Origin: Acinetobacter sp.
GTDB lineage: Bacteria > Pseudomonadota > Gammaproteobacteria > Pseudomonadales > Moraxellaceae
Direction of reading: 5' to 3'
Assembly (NCBI GenBank): GCA_030152605.1
Contig: JASLJB010000356.1
Span: 1 to 22,306 of the forward strand
Length of the DNA: 22,306 bases
Shown piece by piece: positions 14,582-22,306 of the stretch; positions within the stretch are counted from its first letter, which is position 1, and every line of letters begins with the position of its first letter. A model generated the notes under the pieces. That model searched no databases. It was not told the DNA's origin and saw nothing but the letters and a program-made list of their open reading frames with translations. The translations under genes and the position numbers were made by a program.

Positions 14582-16576
14582 ATGCATGAGCAGGCATTAA
14601 GTTTAAGACGAATTCGTAGTTTAGATCCTGCACTGGCCAACCAAATTGCGGCCGGTGAGGTGATTGAGCGTCCGTCTTCGGTGGTCAAAGAACTGCTTGA
14701 AAACTCGATTGATGCTGGTGCAAGTCGCTTAACCATTCGGATCGCGCAAGGCGGCAGTACCTTGATCGAAATTATCGACAATGGTCGCGGCATTCATGCG
14801 GATGACTTGGCCTTGGCGGTGACGCGACATGCCACCAGTAAGATCCAATCGGCTGAAGACTTACAGGCCATCGTGAGTTTAGGCTTTCGTGGTGAGGCCT
14901 TGGCCTCGATCGCAGCAGTATCACGCCTGAGCTTGAGCAGCAGCCAAGATGACTCCGGTGTTGGTTATCAGGTCGAGGTGAATGGCACGGCGATGGATCA
15001 TCAGCAGATCCAAGCCATCGCCATGCAACAGGGCACGCATATCCGGGTACAGGATTTATTTTTTAATGTGCCTGCGCGGCGCAAGTTTTTAAAAAAACCA
15101 GGCACCGAATTTGGGCATATCGAAGAAATTGTGCGGCGTATGGCCTTGACTCACTTCGATGTGAGTTTTGTGCTTGAACATAACCAACAGATTAAACTTA
15201 ATCTGCCGATTGCAGACAGTGGTGAGTTACGCTTTCAGCGGGTGCAGCAACTGTTGGGGCGTCAATTTACAGAAAACTCGTATTGGATTGATGCAGACAG
15301 TATCAACTTGCGCTTGTCGGGTTGGCTCGGACATCCTTCTGATGCACGTGCCCAAGCAGATTTACAGTATGTCTATGTCAATGGTCGCGTGGTCAAAGAC
15401 AAGACCATCTCGCATGCACTGCGTATGGCCTATGACGGGATATTACATGGTCATCAATATGCGGGTTATTTGCTGTTTTTAGAAGTTGATCCAGAATATA
15501 TTGATGTCAACGTACACCCCACCAAACATGAGATACGTTTTCTCAATCAGCGTGAAGTGCATGAGTTTGTGCGGCACTTTGCCAAACAGACCTTGTCCCA
15601 GTTTCAAACCGCCAGCGTGGATTTGGCGCAGGCGATGAAGCAAGAGCAGCTCAGCAACCCGGCATCTGCTCAACCCACAGCCCAAGCCCAACCTCGCTAT
15701 CAAAATCAATTTGCATTACATCGTGATCATACTGATTCCAGCGCAGCGCAAAGTCCAGATGATGCTGCATCAGCCTTAAGTCAATTTGACTCAGCGCAGC
15801 CGCAATCTTTGCGTTATGAGGCACAGTCGTCTTATCGGCCATCTCAACAGTCCACCCAAGCCCTGAAAGATTATTTATCACCACTGCGTGACGCGCCAAC
15901 ATCTGCACAAACTTCTCCAGAAACAACTGAGAAGCGCACTTGGTCGATCAATCAAGATGCGGCTGCGCCAGCGACTTCTGCCGTGGATGAGTTTCCACTC
16001 GGCATCGCGATTGCGCAGTTGCATGGGATTTATATCTTGGCGCAAAACACCGAAGGCTTAATTATCGTGGATATGCATGCTGCACATGAGCGCATCGTGC
16101 TACAGCAGATGAAGGCGGCTTGGGATCGGCCGGAGTTTTGGACTTCGCAGCAGTTACTGATCCCCAAAGTGGTTTCAATTACCCGATTACAGGCCACACG
16201 GATTGAGGAGCTTAAGCCGCAACTCGAACGTCTCGGCTTGGATATCGATCAGTATGGCGATGAACAAGTGATCGTGCGCGGTGTGCCGGCGATTTTGCAA
16301 AAAGCCGACTTTTCAGCCTTGGTGGCAGAATTGCTACAAGACTTAGATCCAACCAATCAAGCACATGCCTTACAGCAGCGCCGTGATCAGATTTTGGCAG
16401 GGATGGCCTGTCATGCTGCAGTACGTGCGCATCGTATGCTGAGCTTGTCTGAAATGAATGCTTTGCTGCGACAGATGGAACAGACCGAATTTGCCAGCCA
16501 GTGCAACCATGGCCGTCCAACCTGGCGTGCCTTTCCATTGACACAGTTAGATAAATTATTTGCACGAGGAGAATAG
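14582..16576 (+). CDS. mutL: DNA mismatch repair protein MutL (endonuclease-type)
   Basis: MutL couples MutS mismatch recognition to strand removal. The 664-residue protein has an N-terminal GHKL ATPase (E38 and N41 in the LLENSIDAGA block, DNGRG 66-70, GFRGEAL 101-107, VHPTKHEIRF 311-320). A Q/S/A/P-rich linker (about 345-455) and a C-terminal dimerisation domain follow. That domain carries motifs of nuclease-type MutLs: DMHAAHE (497-503), ACHAAVRA (609-616) and CNHGRP (641-646). It also has a beta-clamp-binding-like QQLLIP (523-528). E. coli MutL lacks these. The fourth-motif glutamate of DQHA-x2-E-x4-E is Q508 here. ATG 14582 follows a GAAGG; TTG 14567 is an alternative. Confidence 0.94.
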   Translation: MHEQALSLRRIRSLDPALANQIAAGEVIERPSSVVKELLENSIDAGASRLTIRIAQGGSTLIEIIDNGRGIHADDLALAVTRHATSKIQSAEDLQAIVSLGFRGEALASIAAVSRLSLSSSQDDSGVGYQVEVNGTAMDHQQIQAIAMQQGTHIRVQDLFFNVPARRKFLKKPGTEFGHIEEIVRRMALTHFDVSFVLEHNQQIKLNLPIADSGELRFQRVQQLLGRQFTENSYWIDADSINLRLSGWLGHPSDARAQADLQYVYVNGRVVKDKTISHALRMAYDGILHGHQYAGYLLFLEVDPEYIDVNVHPTKHEIRFLNQREVHEFVRHFAKQTLSQFQTASVDLAQAMKQEQLSNPASAQPTAQAQPRYQNQFALHRDHTDSSAAQSPDDAASALSQFDSAQPQSLRYEAQSSYRPSQQSTQALKDYLSPLRDAPTSAQTSPETTEKRTWSINQDAAAPATSAVDEFPLGIAIAQLHGIYILAQNTEGLIIVDMHAAHERIVLQQMKAAWDRPEFWTSQQLLIPKVVSITRLQATRIEELKPQLERLGLDIDQYGDEQVIVRGVPAILQKADFSALVAELLQDLDPTNQAHALQQRRDQILAGMACHAAVRAHRMLSLSEMNALLRQMEQTEFASQCNHGRPTWRAFPLTQLDKLFARGE

Positions 16577-16582
16577 GCAATC

Positions 16583-17527
16583 ATGTCAAACCATTTGCCC
16601 GTTATTAATTTAATGGGCCCCACGGCAAGTGGAAAAACCGCATTGGCATGTGAGCTGTATGCACGTGGAAATTTCGAACTGATTTCTGTGGATTCCGCCT
16701 TGGTCTATCAAGACATGGATATTGGCACTGCCAAGCCATCCAAGCAGGAACAGCAGCTCTATCCACATCATTTGATTGACATCATTACACCTTTGCAAAG
16801 TTACTCTGCGGCTGAGTTTGTCGAAGATGCATGTGGCTTAATTGACCAAATTCATGCACGTGGTAAAACCCCGATTTTGGTCGGTGGCACCATGCTGTAT
16901 TTCAAGGCACTGCTCGAAGGATTGTCTTCAAATCTACCCAGTGCAGATGCACAGGTTCGTGCCGAGATCGAAGCTTTGGCTGAACAGCAGGGCTGGGAAC
17001 AGGTGCATGCTGAGTTACAAAAAGTAGACCCAGCTGCGGCAATTAAATTTAAGGTTTCAGATAAGCAAAGGATTATCCGTGCTTTAGAAGTTTACCGTTT
17101 GACAGGAGAGCCGATTACAAAACTACATGAAAAGCAACCAAGAAATACAAACTATCGTTACACATTTCATAATTATGCATTACAGCCCGACCGTGTAGAA
17201 TTGCATCAAAGAATCGAAGCTCGGTTAAAAAACATGTGGGAGATCGGATTTTTAAATGAGGTTGAATATCTTATGAAAAAATACGATTTAGATGAAAATC
17301 TACCTTCTGCGCGATCCGTTGGTTATCGCCAAGCCATAGATTTTTTGAAAAACAGTGACAGAAGCCATAAAAACAGGTGTGTAATGGAGGATAAGTCGTT
17401 ATACGCGACACGACAATTGGCCAAACGTCAATACACTTGGTTACGGTCGTTGCATGAACTTCACCAATTTAAAACTTTTTCTTCAATAAAGCAGGCTCAA
17501 GAAGACTTGCGAAACTCATACGGATAA
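16583..17527 (+). CDS. miaA: tRNA dimethylallyltransferase MiaA
   Basis: MiaA transfers a dimethylallyl group to the N6 of adenosine 37 in tRNAs reading codons that start with U; MiaB and other enzymes then modify it further. The 314-residue length is typical. It has the P-loop GPTASGKT at 12-19, DSALVYQDMDIGTAKPS (36-52) with catalytic aspartate D36, LVGGTMLYFKALLEGL, the IRALEVYRLTGEPIT segment, and SARSVGYRQAIDFL near the C-terminus with KRQYTWLR. It begins 6 bases after the mutL stop, with a GAGGAG run inside the end of mutL, so it is translationally and transcriptionally linked. This is the conserved mutL-miaA-hfq order. Confidence 0.95.
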   Translation: MSNHLPVINLMGPTASGKTALACELYARGNFELISVDSALVYQDMDIGTAKPSKQEQQLYPHHLIDIITPLQSYSAAEFVEDACGLIDQIHARGKTPILVGGTMLYFKALLEGLSSNLPSADAQVRAEIEALAEQQGWEQVHAELQKVDPAAAIKFKVSDKQRIIRALEVYRLTGEPITKLHEKQPRNTNYRYTFHNYALQPDRVELHQRIEARLKNMWEIGFLNEVEYLMKKYDLDENLPSARSVGYRQAIDFLKNSDRSHKNRCVMEDKSLYATRQLAKRQYTWLRSLHELHQFKTFSSIKQAQEDLRNSYG

Positions 17528-17541
17528 AGCAAAATTTACCC

Positions 17542-17597
17542 ACTATCTTATTTATAAATTTTTATAAATTTTAATTGAAAAATAAAGATAGTTTTTG
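17542..17597 (+). terminator. Possible leaky terminator between miaA and hfq
   Basis: An 8-bp stem (ACTATCTT, 17542-17549, with AAGATAGT, 17585-17592) with a long AT-only-like loop of about 35 bases is followed by TTTTT. The loop itself is rich in TTTATAAAT repeats. Its length makes it a weak terminator; it may instead be part of the hfq promoter or leader region. Confidence 0.3.
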
Positions 17598-17631
17598 CGC
17601 TGATTTTTTTTAATTTTTTTTGGAGTATAAA

Positions 17632-18156
17632 ATGTCTAAAGGTCAAACTTTACAAGATCCGTTCTTAAATTCTCTCCGTAAAGAACGCATTCCAGTTTCT
17701 ATCTTTCTTGTAAACGGTATTAAGTTGCAAGGTCATATTGAATCGTTTGATCAATATGTCGTGTTATTAAAAAATACTGTTAGCCAAATGGTATATAAAC
17801 ACGCGATTTCTACAGTAGTTCCTGCACGTAACCCACGTCCAGTTGGCGCACCTGCGGGTGGCGCTCAAGCAGCGGGCGGCTTCGGCGGTCAAGGCGGCTT
17901 CGGTGGTCAAGGTGGCGGCTTCGGCGGTCAAGGCGGCTTCGGTGGTCAAGGCGGCGGCTTTGGTGGTCAAGGCTTCGGCGGTCAAGGCGGCTTCGGCGGT
18001 CAAGGCGGCGGCTTTGGTGGTCAAGGTGGCTTCGGCGGTCAAGGCGGTGGCTTTGGTGGTCAAGGCGGTTTCGGTGGTCAAGGTGGCCAACAGCCAGGTA
18101 GCTTTGAAGCAGAACCAAAATTCGAAGACAACCAAGATGATGAAAACAACCGTTAA
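17632..18156 (+). CDS. hfq: RNA chaperone Hfq with extended glycine-rich tail
   Basis: Hfq is a hexameric Sm-like ring that pairs small RNAs with mRNAs and affects mRNA stability. The core (residues 1-68) is standard: QDPFLNSLRKERIPVSIFLVNGIKLQG (Sm1), FDQYVVLLKN, then YKHAISTVVP (Sm2, with Y55-K56-H57). Instead of the short C-terminus of most Hfqs, the 174-residue protein carries 11 GFGGQ units spaced by one to three glycines (82-150), then an acidic end (EAEPKFEDNQDDENNR). This architecture is known from Acinetobacter and Moraxella relatives. ATG 17632 has a good GGAG ribosome binding site 7-10 bases upstream. It follows miaA, as in E. coli, but hflX does not follow. Confidence 0.96.
   Translation: MSKGQTLQDPFLNSLRKERIPVSIFLVNGIKLQGHIESFDQYVVLLKNTVSQMVYKHAISTVVPARNPRPVGAPAGGAQAAGGFGGQGGFGGQGGGFGGQGGFGGQGGGFGGQGFGGQGGFGGQGGGFGGQGGFGGQGGGFGGQGGFGGQGGQQPGSFEAEPKFEDNQDDENNR
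17875..18081 (+). repeat. In-frame repeat block encoding GFGGQ units in hfq
   Basis: Eleven units of 15 bases, separated by 0, 3 or 6 bases of glycine codons, make one low-complexity block (GGC-TTC-GGC-GGT-CAA type). Because unit and spacer lengths are multiples of three, gain or loss of units keeps the reading frame. Long antisense frames over this block are artefacts of the repeat. Confidence 0.9.
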
Positions 18157-18186
18157 TTGAAACTTTGTTTTTGAATCTTTGTTCCA

Positions 18187-18217
18187 AAAAAAGGGCGCCA
18201 AATCGGCGCCTTTTTTG
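18187..18217 (+). terminator. Rho-independent terminator of hfq
   Basis: GGCGCC (18194-18199) pairs with GGCGCC (18205-18210) around a 5-base loop. The stem extends through the flanking A-run and T-run, and six T residues follow. It lies about 30 bases after the hfq stop. Confidence 0.9.
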
Positions 18218-18362
18218 TGTCTACCAGATCGATTTTTTGAGTATGCAGCGTAATTTTGGTACAGCAACAATCATGCTATGAGTGTAATTTAACTTTGGTT
18301 GGGTGGTGCCGAAGATTAAAATAAAGCTCTGGCTTGATCGATAGGTATATACGCGGTGCAAT

Positions 18363-18390
18363 AAAAAACCTCATCGCTGGATGAGGTTTT
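18363..18390 (-). terminator. Rho-independent terminator of lptD-surA operon
   Basis: AAAACCTCATC (18365-18375) and GATGAGGTTTT (18380-18390) form a perfect 11-bp stem with a 4-base loop. On the minus strand it ends in TTTTTTAT. It lies about 30 bases beyond the surA stop. Confidence 0.88.
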
Positions 18391-18421
18391 AGAATGTTAA
18401 ACAAAAGATTTGAATCTAAGA

Positions 18422-19741
18422 TCAATTCTTTTTCGGTTGTTTATCATCTAGGCTTGGATCTTTGATCTCAACATAGGTGCTGGCACGTAGCTCACGTAAC
18501 CAACCATCAAGCTCTGCATCAAACTGACGCTCACCGAGGGTCTGGCGTGCCATACGCTGTTGATATTCTTTGGTCATGTCTTGTTGACGTGTATCAGTGA
18601 CTTGTAGGATGTGCCAACCGAACTGGGTTTGGAAGGGTTGGGTAACTTGACCCACAGCGGTGTTTTGCATCAACTGATCAAACTCAGGCACCATCATGCC
18701 GGGTGTCACCCAACCGAGGCTACCACCATCACGTGCAGAGCCAGGATCGCCTGAGAAGGTCGCTGCAAGCGTCGCAAAATCTTCGCCCGCTTGAATACGG
18801 TTGTAGAGGCTGTCGATCATTTGCTTGGCATTTTCAGGGCTGACCACTTCTGAGGTTTTGATCAGGATGTGACGGGTTTTAAACTGAGGCACCAAGGCTT
18901 TTTGATCATTGCTTTTGCGTTCGATCAGTTTAAGCACATGCACGCCATCATTGACTTGGATCAGTTCACTGGTTTGACCAGGATTCAAGACACTCACTCG
19001 AGCCGCAAGTTCTGCCGGGATATTAGACAGGGGTCTAAAGCCCATATCTGCGCCTTCTACGCGGATTTTGCCACTGTTGTATTTTTTCTCAATACCAGCA
19101 AGATCACTGCTTTGATTGAGTGCAGACTTAATATTTTGTGCCACTTGCTTGAGTTCAGAGACATCTACATCGCCAGAAACACGCATGTGCAAGACATGTA
19201 CTTCACTGCCGAGTGCAGCTTGACCTTCCGGTGATTTAAGGAAGTTTTCTACATCTTGATCGCTGATCTTGATGCGAGACATGACTTGTTGTTGACGTAG
19301 GCGCTGGATTTGCAAGTCGTTGGCGACACGTTCACGTAAGACTTCATAAGTCCCCGGAGCAATCGCATCGAGCTTTTGTTGAAATTCAGCTAAACTTTTG
19401 CTGCCGGATTGCGTTGCAACTTTCATCACAGCATCATTCAGCATTTTTTCGTCAACTTTCAAGCCATAACGTTTGACTTGTTCAAGTTGAGCATTTTGTA
19501 AGATCAGTTGGTTAAGCACTTGGCGACGTAAAAACTGCTCAGGTGGTAATTGTTTTTTTTGCGCTTCTAGTTGATGTACTGCTTCAGCAACGCCTTGATC
19601 TAAATCACTTTTTAAAATAGCACTATTCCCAACAACCGCAATCACTTGATCGGTCGGTTGAGCAAACACAGGCGTAGAAGCTGACATAATCAAGGCGATG
19701 GCAGTCGCTTTAAAGAGATGTTTTAAATTGAGCGTCTTCAT
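18422..19741 (-). CDS. surA: Periplasmic chaperone / peptidyl-prolyl isomerase SurA
   Basis: SurA escorts unfolded outer-membrane proteins across the periplasm to the BAM complex; LptD is a major client. The 439-residue protein has a signal peptide (likely cleavage after VFA, residue 27). An N-terminal chaperone domain follows (about 28-170, DQVIAVVGNSAILKSDLDQ, then QVLNQLILQNAQLEQVKRYG). A diverged first parvulin domain lies at about 175-275, and a well-conserved second one at about 285-390 (KTRHILIKTSE, then FSGDPGSARDGGSLGWVTPG, VPEFDQLM, TQFGWHILQVTD). The ATG overlaps the lptD stop by one base (TAATG), indicating translational coupling. A terminator follows. Confidence 0.94.
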   Translation of the reverse strand: MKTLNLKHLFKATAIALIMSASTPVFAQPTDQVIAVVGNSAILKSDLDQGVAEAVHQLEAQKKQLPPEQFLRRQVLNQLILQNAQLEQVKRYGLKVDEKMLNDAVMKVATQSGSKSLAEFQQKLDAIAPGTYEVLRERVANDLQIQRLRQQQVMSRIKISDQDVENFLKSPEGQAALGSEVHVLHMRVSGDVDVSELKQVAQNIKSALNQSSDLAGIEKKYNSGKIRVEGADMGFRPLSNIPAELAARVSVLNPGQTSELIQVNDGVHVLKLIERKSNDQKALVPQFKTRHILIKTSEVVSPENAKQMIDSLYNRIQAGEDFATLAATFSGDPGSARDGGSLGWVTPGMMVPEFDQLMQNTAVGQVTQPFQTQFGWHILQVTDTRQQDMTKEYQQRMARQTLGERQFDAELDGWLRELRASTYVEIKDPSLDDKQPKKN

Positions 19742-22224
19742 TAATGTTTCCAAGATTGATTAACTTTATCAAAGCCAAATAAACGATTTTCTAATAAAGA
19801 GCTTAGTTTATCGTTTAAGCCCCCTAATCCCTTCAGGCTGAACTCCGCCATGATGGCACGTTTTGGTTTGACATTTGCGTCTTTGACATTGTCTAAATCG
19901 TTAAAGTAAGAGCGACCATAGACAGATACTCCCCAACAACATGACTCATAATTAACGCCCAATAGATATTCGCGTGCCACGTGGTTATCGATATCATATT
20001 GAGCGTGGCCCATGATACGCCAGTTGTTGCTGACCGGCTGTATAAATGATGCAACAACCTGGTCATATTTGGCTTGGCGATCCGGTAGCATATCGCGATA
20101 GAAGTAGCCGACGTTATATAAGCTGCCTTGGTTGGAGGCATAATTCAGTTGGAAGTCGCGTTGCGCGTTATTGCCATTCGACATCCAAGCCGAATTTGCC
20201 GCAATACTGAAATTCTGTGAGAGTTGACTTGAGAGGCTCACGATCGGGCCAGTATTTCTCTCGGTATCGAAATCATCGACATTTTTCTTGAGATTGACTC
20301 GACGATCTTCAAAGTAATAACTTTGTCCGATCCCGGCACGTAAGCGCTCCAATCCAACGCTGTCAAAGATGCTATAGCTTAAGCCGAGCGATAAGAAGTT
20401 GTTGTCTTCTAAGCGGTCATGACCATAAAAGCGATAGGGGTTAAATAACTGATCGTAGTTGATCGAGGCGGTGGTCGAGTCAAAGTTTGGATAGCCGTCT
20501 TGATTTTTATAAGGTGCATAAGCATAGAATGCGCGCGGGGTGAGGGTCTGTAGATATCGACCATCACGCTCGAAGTGCAATCCAGCATCCACCGTAAACT
20601 GAGGCACCACCACGGATTTATTTTTGCTATCGGAACTGAACTGTGAGTTCTCGCGGGTGTCCTGATCATAGAAGGTATTGATGGTGCGTACAGAGGCCTC
20701 AGGAATCAGGAACGCCGAGGTATTCATGAAGTTATAGCGCACCGCAAATTGGTTGTAGACCCGCGTACCATTGGGCTGAACTTGATTATTAAAGTCGCTA
20801 ATATTCTTTTTAAAATAAGCGGTGTCGTTATTGAACTCGTATTCTAGACCCAGCGGATCACCAGTCACATAGTTAACCAAGAGCTGTGGTAGGCGCGCAT
20901 ATGGACGGTCAATTTGTGGAATGGATTTGTCTAGGGTTTGAAAGTCTTCAACCCGCAATTTGGCACTCAGTCCCGGGATGCCATGCCCATAATTCAGTTC
21001 CCAAGCACGGCGTTGATTGAGTTCTGTTTTTGAATTGGGGTTGTTGTCGAGGTCAGAGAAAAAGTCTTTATCTGACACGTAGTTATATTCTACATTGGTC
21101 GACCATTGATCATTGATCTGCCAGTCGTGCAACAGGTGTAGGTCTTTACGATCTTGTTTGTCATAGTCCCGATCCGAAGGAAGATAGCCACCCCAGATGC
21201 GACCTTGACCGAAGTTCTCAGTCAAATAGCGAAATTCACCATTAAACATCATGCCGCGGCTGGAATAAAACAGTGGATTGATGGTGGCATCGTAGTTAGG
21301 TGCCAAGTTTAAATAGACCGGTGTACCAATCTGAAAGCCACCGAGGTTGCTATAACCAAAGGTGGGATTCAGTAGACCTGTGGTGCGGCGATCATCGATC
21401 GGGAAGTTAAAATATGGTACTGCCAATACGGGCGTATCTTTAATATAAAATTTGGTATTTCGGGTGACACCACGACCTGTTTCTTGGTCGAGTTCGATCT
21501 GTTTGGCTTTGATCTGCCAGGTCGGTTTTTGCTCGGGTGGACAAGTACTATAACTGGCATCACTCAACACCACGGTATTGGGTGAGGTGCGCTCAATTTG
21601 ACCGGCATGTCCATGTGCATGGGTTTCTTCTGAGATATAGAAGCTGTTTTTGAGCTGACCGGTGGCATCTTTGAGGTTGTAGTCGATCTCATCACTTTGT
21701 GCGATCAGGCCGCCTTGCGCCATTTGCACATTACCTTGGGCTTTGGCATGGGTTTGGGTTTGGTCAATCGTCACTTGATCGGCACGGACCATACGGCCTT
21801 GCTGGTCAATAATGACATTACCCGACAGGATCGAATCACCTTTAGGATTGTAATAGCCGCGGTCAGCGGTAATCACCGAGCTGCCTTCGTCGTTGGCACT
21901 GGTTTGACTATCACTGTCAAAAGGGGTGACCCAAACGCCCTGACACCAACGGTTATCCGTGAGGTTTTGGTCGCGTAGTTGCGCTTCAGCCGATTTTTTG
22001 TCGACATAATATTGAGAAAAAAAGGCTTCACCGGGATAGCTTTCATTGATCGCCGCTTTGAGCTGGCTGTTATTGGTGCCGGCGTCTTCCGCACGTTGAT
22101 TATGTTGATCGGTCGCGGTGGCGTCGTCGCTCGGACTGGATTCAGCATAACTTGATACAGAGCTGCCGCAGAGCAGGGTCAAAATAGCAGTCGCCAAAGG
22201 ATTAAATCTAAACTGATGCTTCAT
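19741..22224 (-). CDS. lptD: LPS-assembly protein LptD
   Basis: LptD is the outer-membrane barrel that, with the lipoprotein LptE, inserts lipopolysaccharide into the outer leaflet. The 827-residue precursor has a signal peptide (to about residue 27, SYA). A periplasmic jellyroll OstA domain follows (about 110-230: ADRGYYNPKGDSILSGNV, MVRADQVTIDQ, IAQSDEIDYNLKD). The large beta barrel starts at about 260 (TPVLAVPYFNFPIDDRRTTGLLNP). Four mature cysteines fit the family's pattern of two disulfides: C94, C228, and the adjacent pair C762-C763. ATG 22224 starts a normal signal peptide; ATG 22233 and TTG 22248 are alternatives. Together with surA it makes an envelope-assembly operon. Confidence 0.94.
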   Translation of the reverse strand: MKHQFRFNPLATAILTLLCGSSVSSYAESSPSDDATATDQHNQRAEDAGTNNSQLKAAINESYPGEAFFSQYYVDKKSAEAQLRDQNLTDNRWCQGVWVTPFDSDSQTSANDEGSSVITADRGYYNPKGDSILSGNVIIDQQGRMVRADQVTIDQTQTHAKAQGNVQMAQGGLIAQSDEIDYNLKDATGQLKNSFYISEETHAHGHAGQIERTSPNTVVLSDASYSTCPPEQKPTWQIKAKQIELDQETGRGVTRNTKFYIKDTPVLAVPYFNFPIDDRRTTGLLNPTFGYSNLGGFQIGTPVYLNLAPNYDATINPLFYSSRGMMFNGEFRYLTENFGQGRIWGGYLPSDRDYDKQDRKDLHLLHDWQINDQWSTNVEYNYVSDKDFFSDLDNNPNSKTELNQRRAWELNYGHGIPGLSAKLRVEDFQTLDKSIPQIDRPYARLPQLLVNYVTGDPLGLEYEFNNDTAYFKKNISDFNNQVQPNGTRVYNQFAVRYNFMNTSAFLIPEASVRTINTFYDQDTRENSQFSSDSKNKSVVVPQFTVDAGLHFERDGRYLQTLTPRAFYAYAPYKNQDGYPNFDSTTASINYDQLFNPYRFYGHDRLEDNNFLSLGLSYSIFDSVGLERLRAGIGQSYYFEDRRVNLKKNVDDFDTERNTGPIVSLSSQLSQNFSIAANSAWMSNGNNAQRDFQLNYASNQGSLYNVGYFYRDMLPDRQAKYDQVVASFIQPVSNNWRIMGHAQYDIDNHVAREYLLGVNYESCCWGVSVYGRSYFNDLDNVKDANVKPKRAIMAEFSLKGLGGLNDKLSSLLENRLFGFDKVNQSWKH

Positions 22225-22306
22225 TTGTCTCATTAACCAAGTATGCAAATCGCAATTAATTATGGTTGCATGATAGAGAAAAAGTCCATAAGTAGCTACA
22301 CTTAGT

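Noticed and set aside
17875..18081. CRISPR-like regular repeats
   Set aside because: Units are 15-21 bases with no unique spacers, lie inside hfq, and keep its reading frame.
17767..18270. Long antisense open frames over hfq with repeated TTKAAALTAEA-like peptides
   Set aside because: They mirror the GFGGQ-coding repeat on the other strand; no ribosome binding site and no family resemblance.

Overview
The window looks like ordinary chromosome from an Acinetobacter-type gammaproteobacterium (Moraxellaceae). The best marker is hfq: a normal Sm-like core followed by a long glycine-rich tail of GFGGQ repeats, which is characteristic of Acinetobacter and its relatives. A MetR, AroP, GltS, LptD/SurA and YeaL of gammaproteobacterial type agree with this. 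Base composition looks fairly even along the window. I see no integrase, transposase, phage gene, CRISPR array, tRNA or rRNA.

Layout, left to right. (1) Bases 2-568 are the 3' end of a trimeric autotransporter adhesin that starts outside the window. (2) A Fur box overlapping a -10 element precedes a TonB-dependent outer-membrane receptor of the heme/hemoglobin type. (3) Bases 3.2-9.0 kb carry transport genes: an AroP-like aromatic amino acid permease (minus), a voltage-gated-type K+ channel (plus), an AraJ/YdhP-like MFS exporter (minus) and the Na+/glutamate symporter GltS (plus). (4) A 655-base gap after gltS holds no convincing gene, but has a strong minus-strand terminator and a 12-bp perfect hairpin. 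It is followed by metR. (5) Bases 10.5-13.9 kb carry a YeaL/DUF441 membrane protein, the rRNA pseudouridine synthase RsuA, a GNAT acetyltransferase, a RelB/DinJ-like antitoxin with no obvious partner toxin, and an RluA-family pseudouridine synthase. (6) tsaE-mutL-miaA-hfq forms a tight plus-strand cluster for tRNA modification, mismatch repair and RNA chaperoning. (7) lptD-surA, on the minus strand with a 1-base overlap, forms an outer-membrane biogenesis operon.

Functional themes are envelope and iron uptake (adhesin, TonB receptor, LptD, SurA), amino acid transport with methionine regulation (AroP, GltS, MetR), and RNA modification (RsuA, RluA-type, TsaE, MiaA, Hfq). I found no clearly new multi-gene system. 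The points most worth checking are the orphan minus-strand terminator and hairpin after gltS, the RelB-like/GNAT neighbours, the endonuclease-type MutL with one altered motif residue, the in-frame repeat tail of Hfq, and inverted repeats upstream of aroP and metR.
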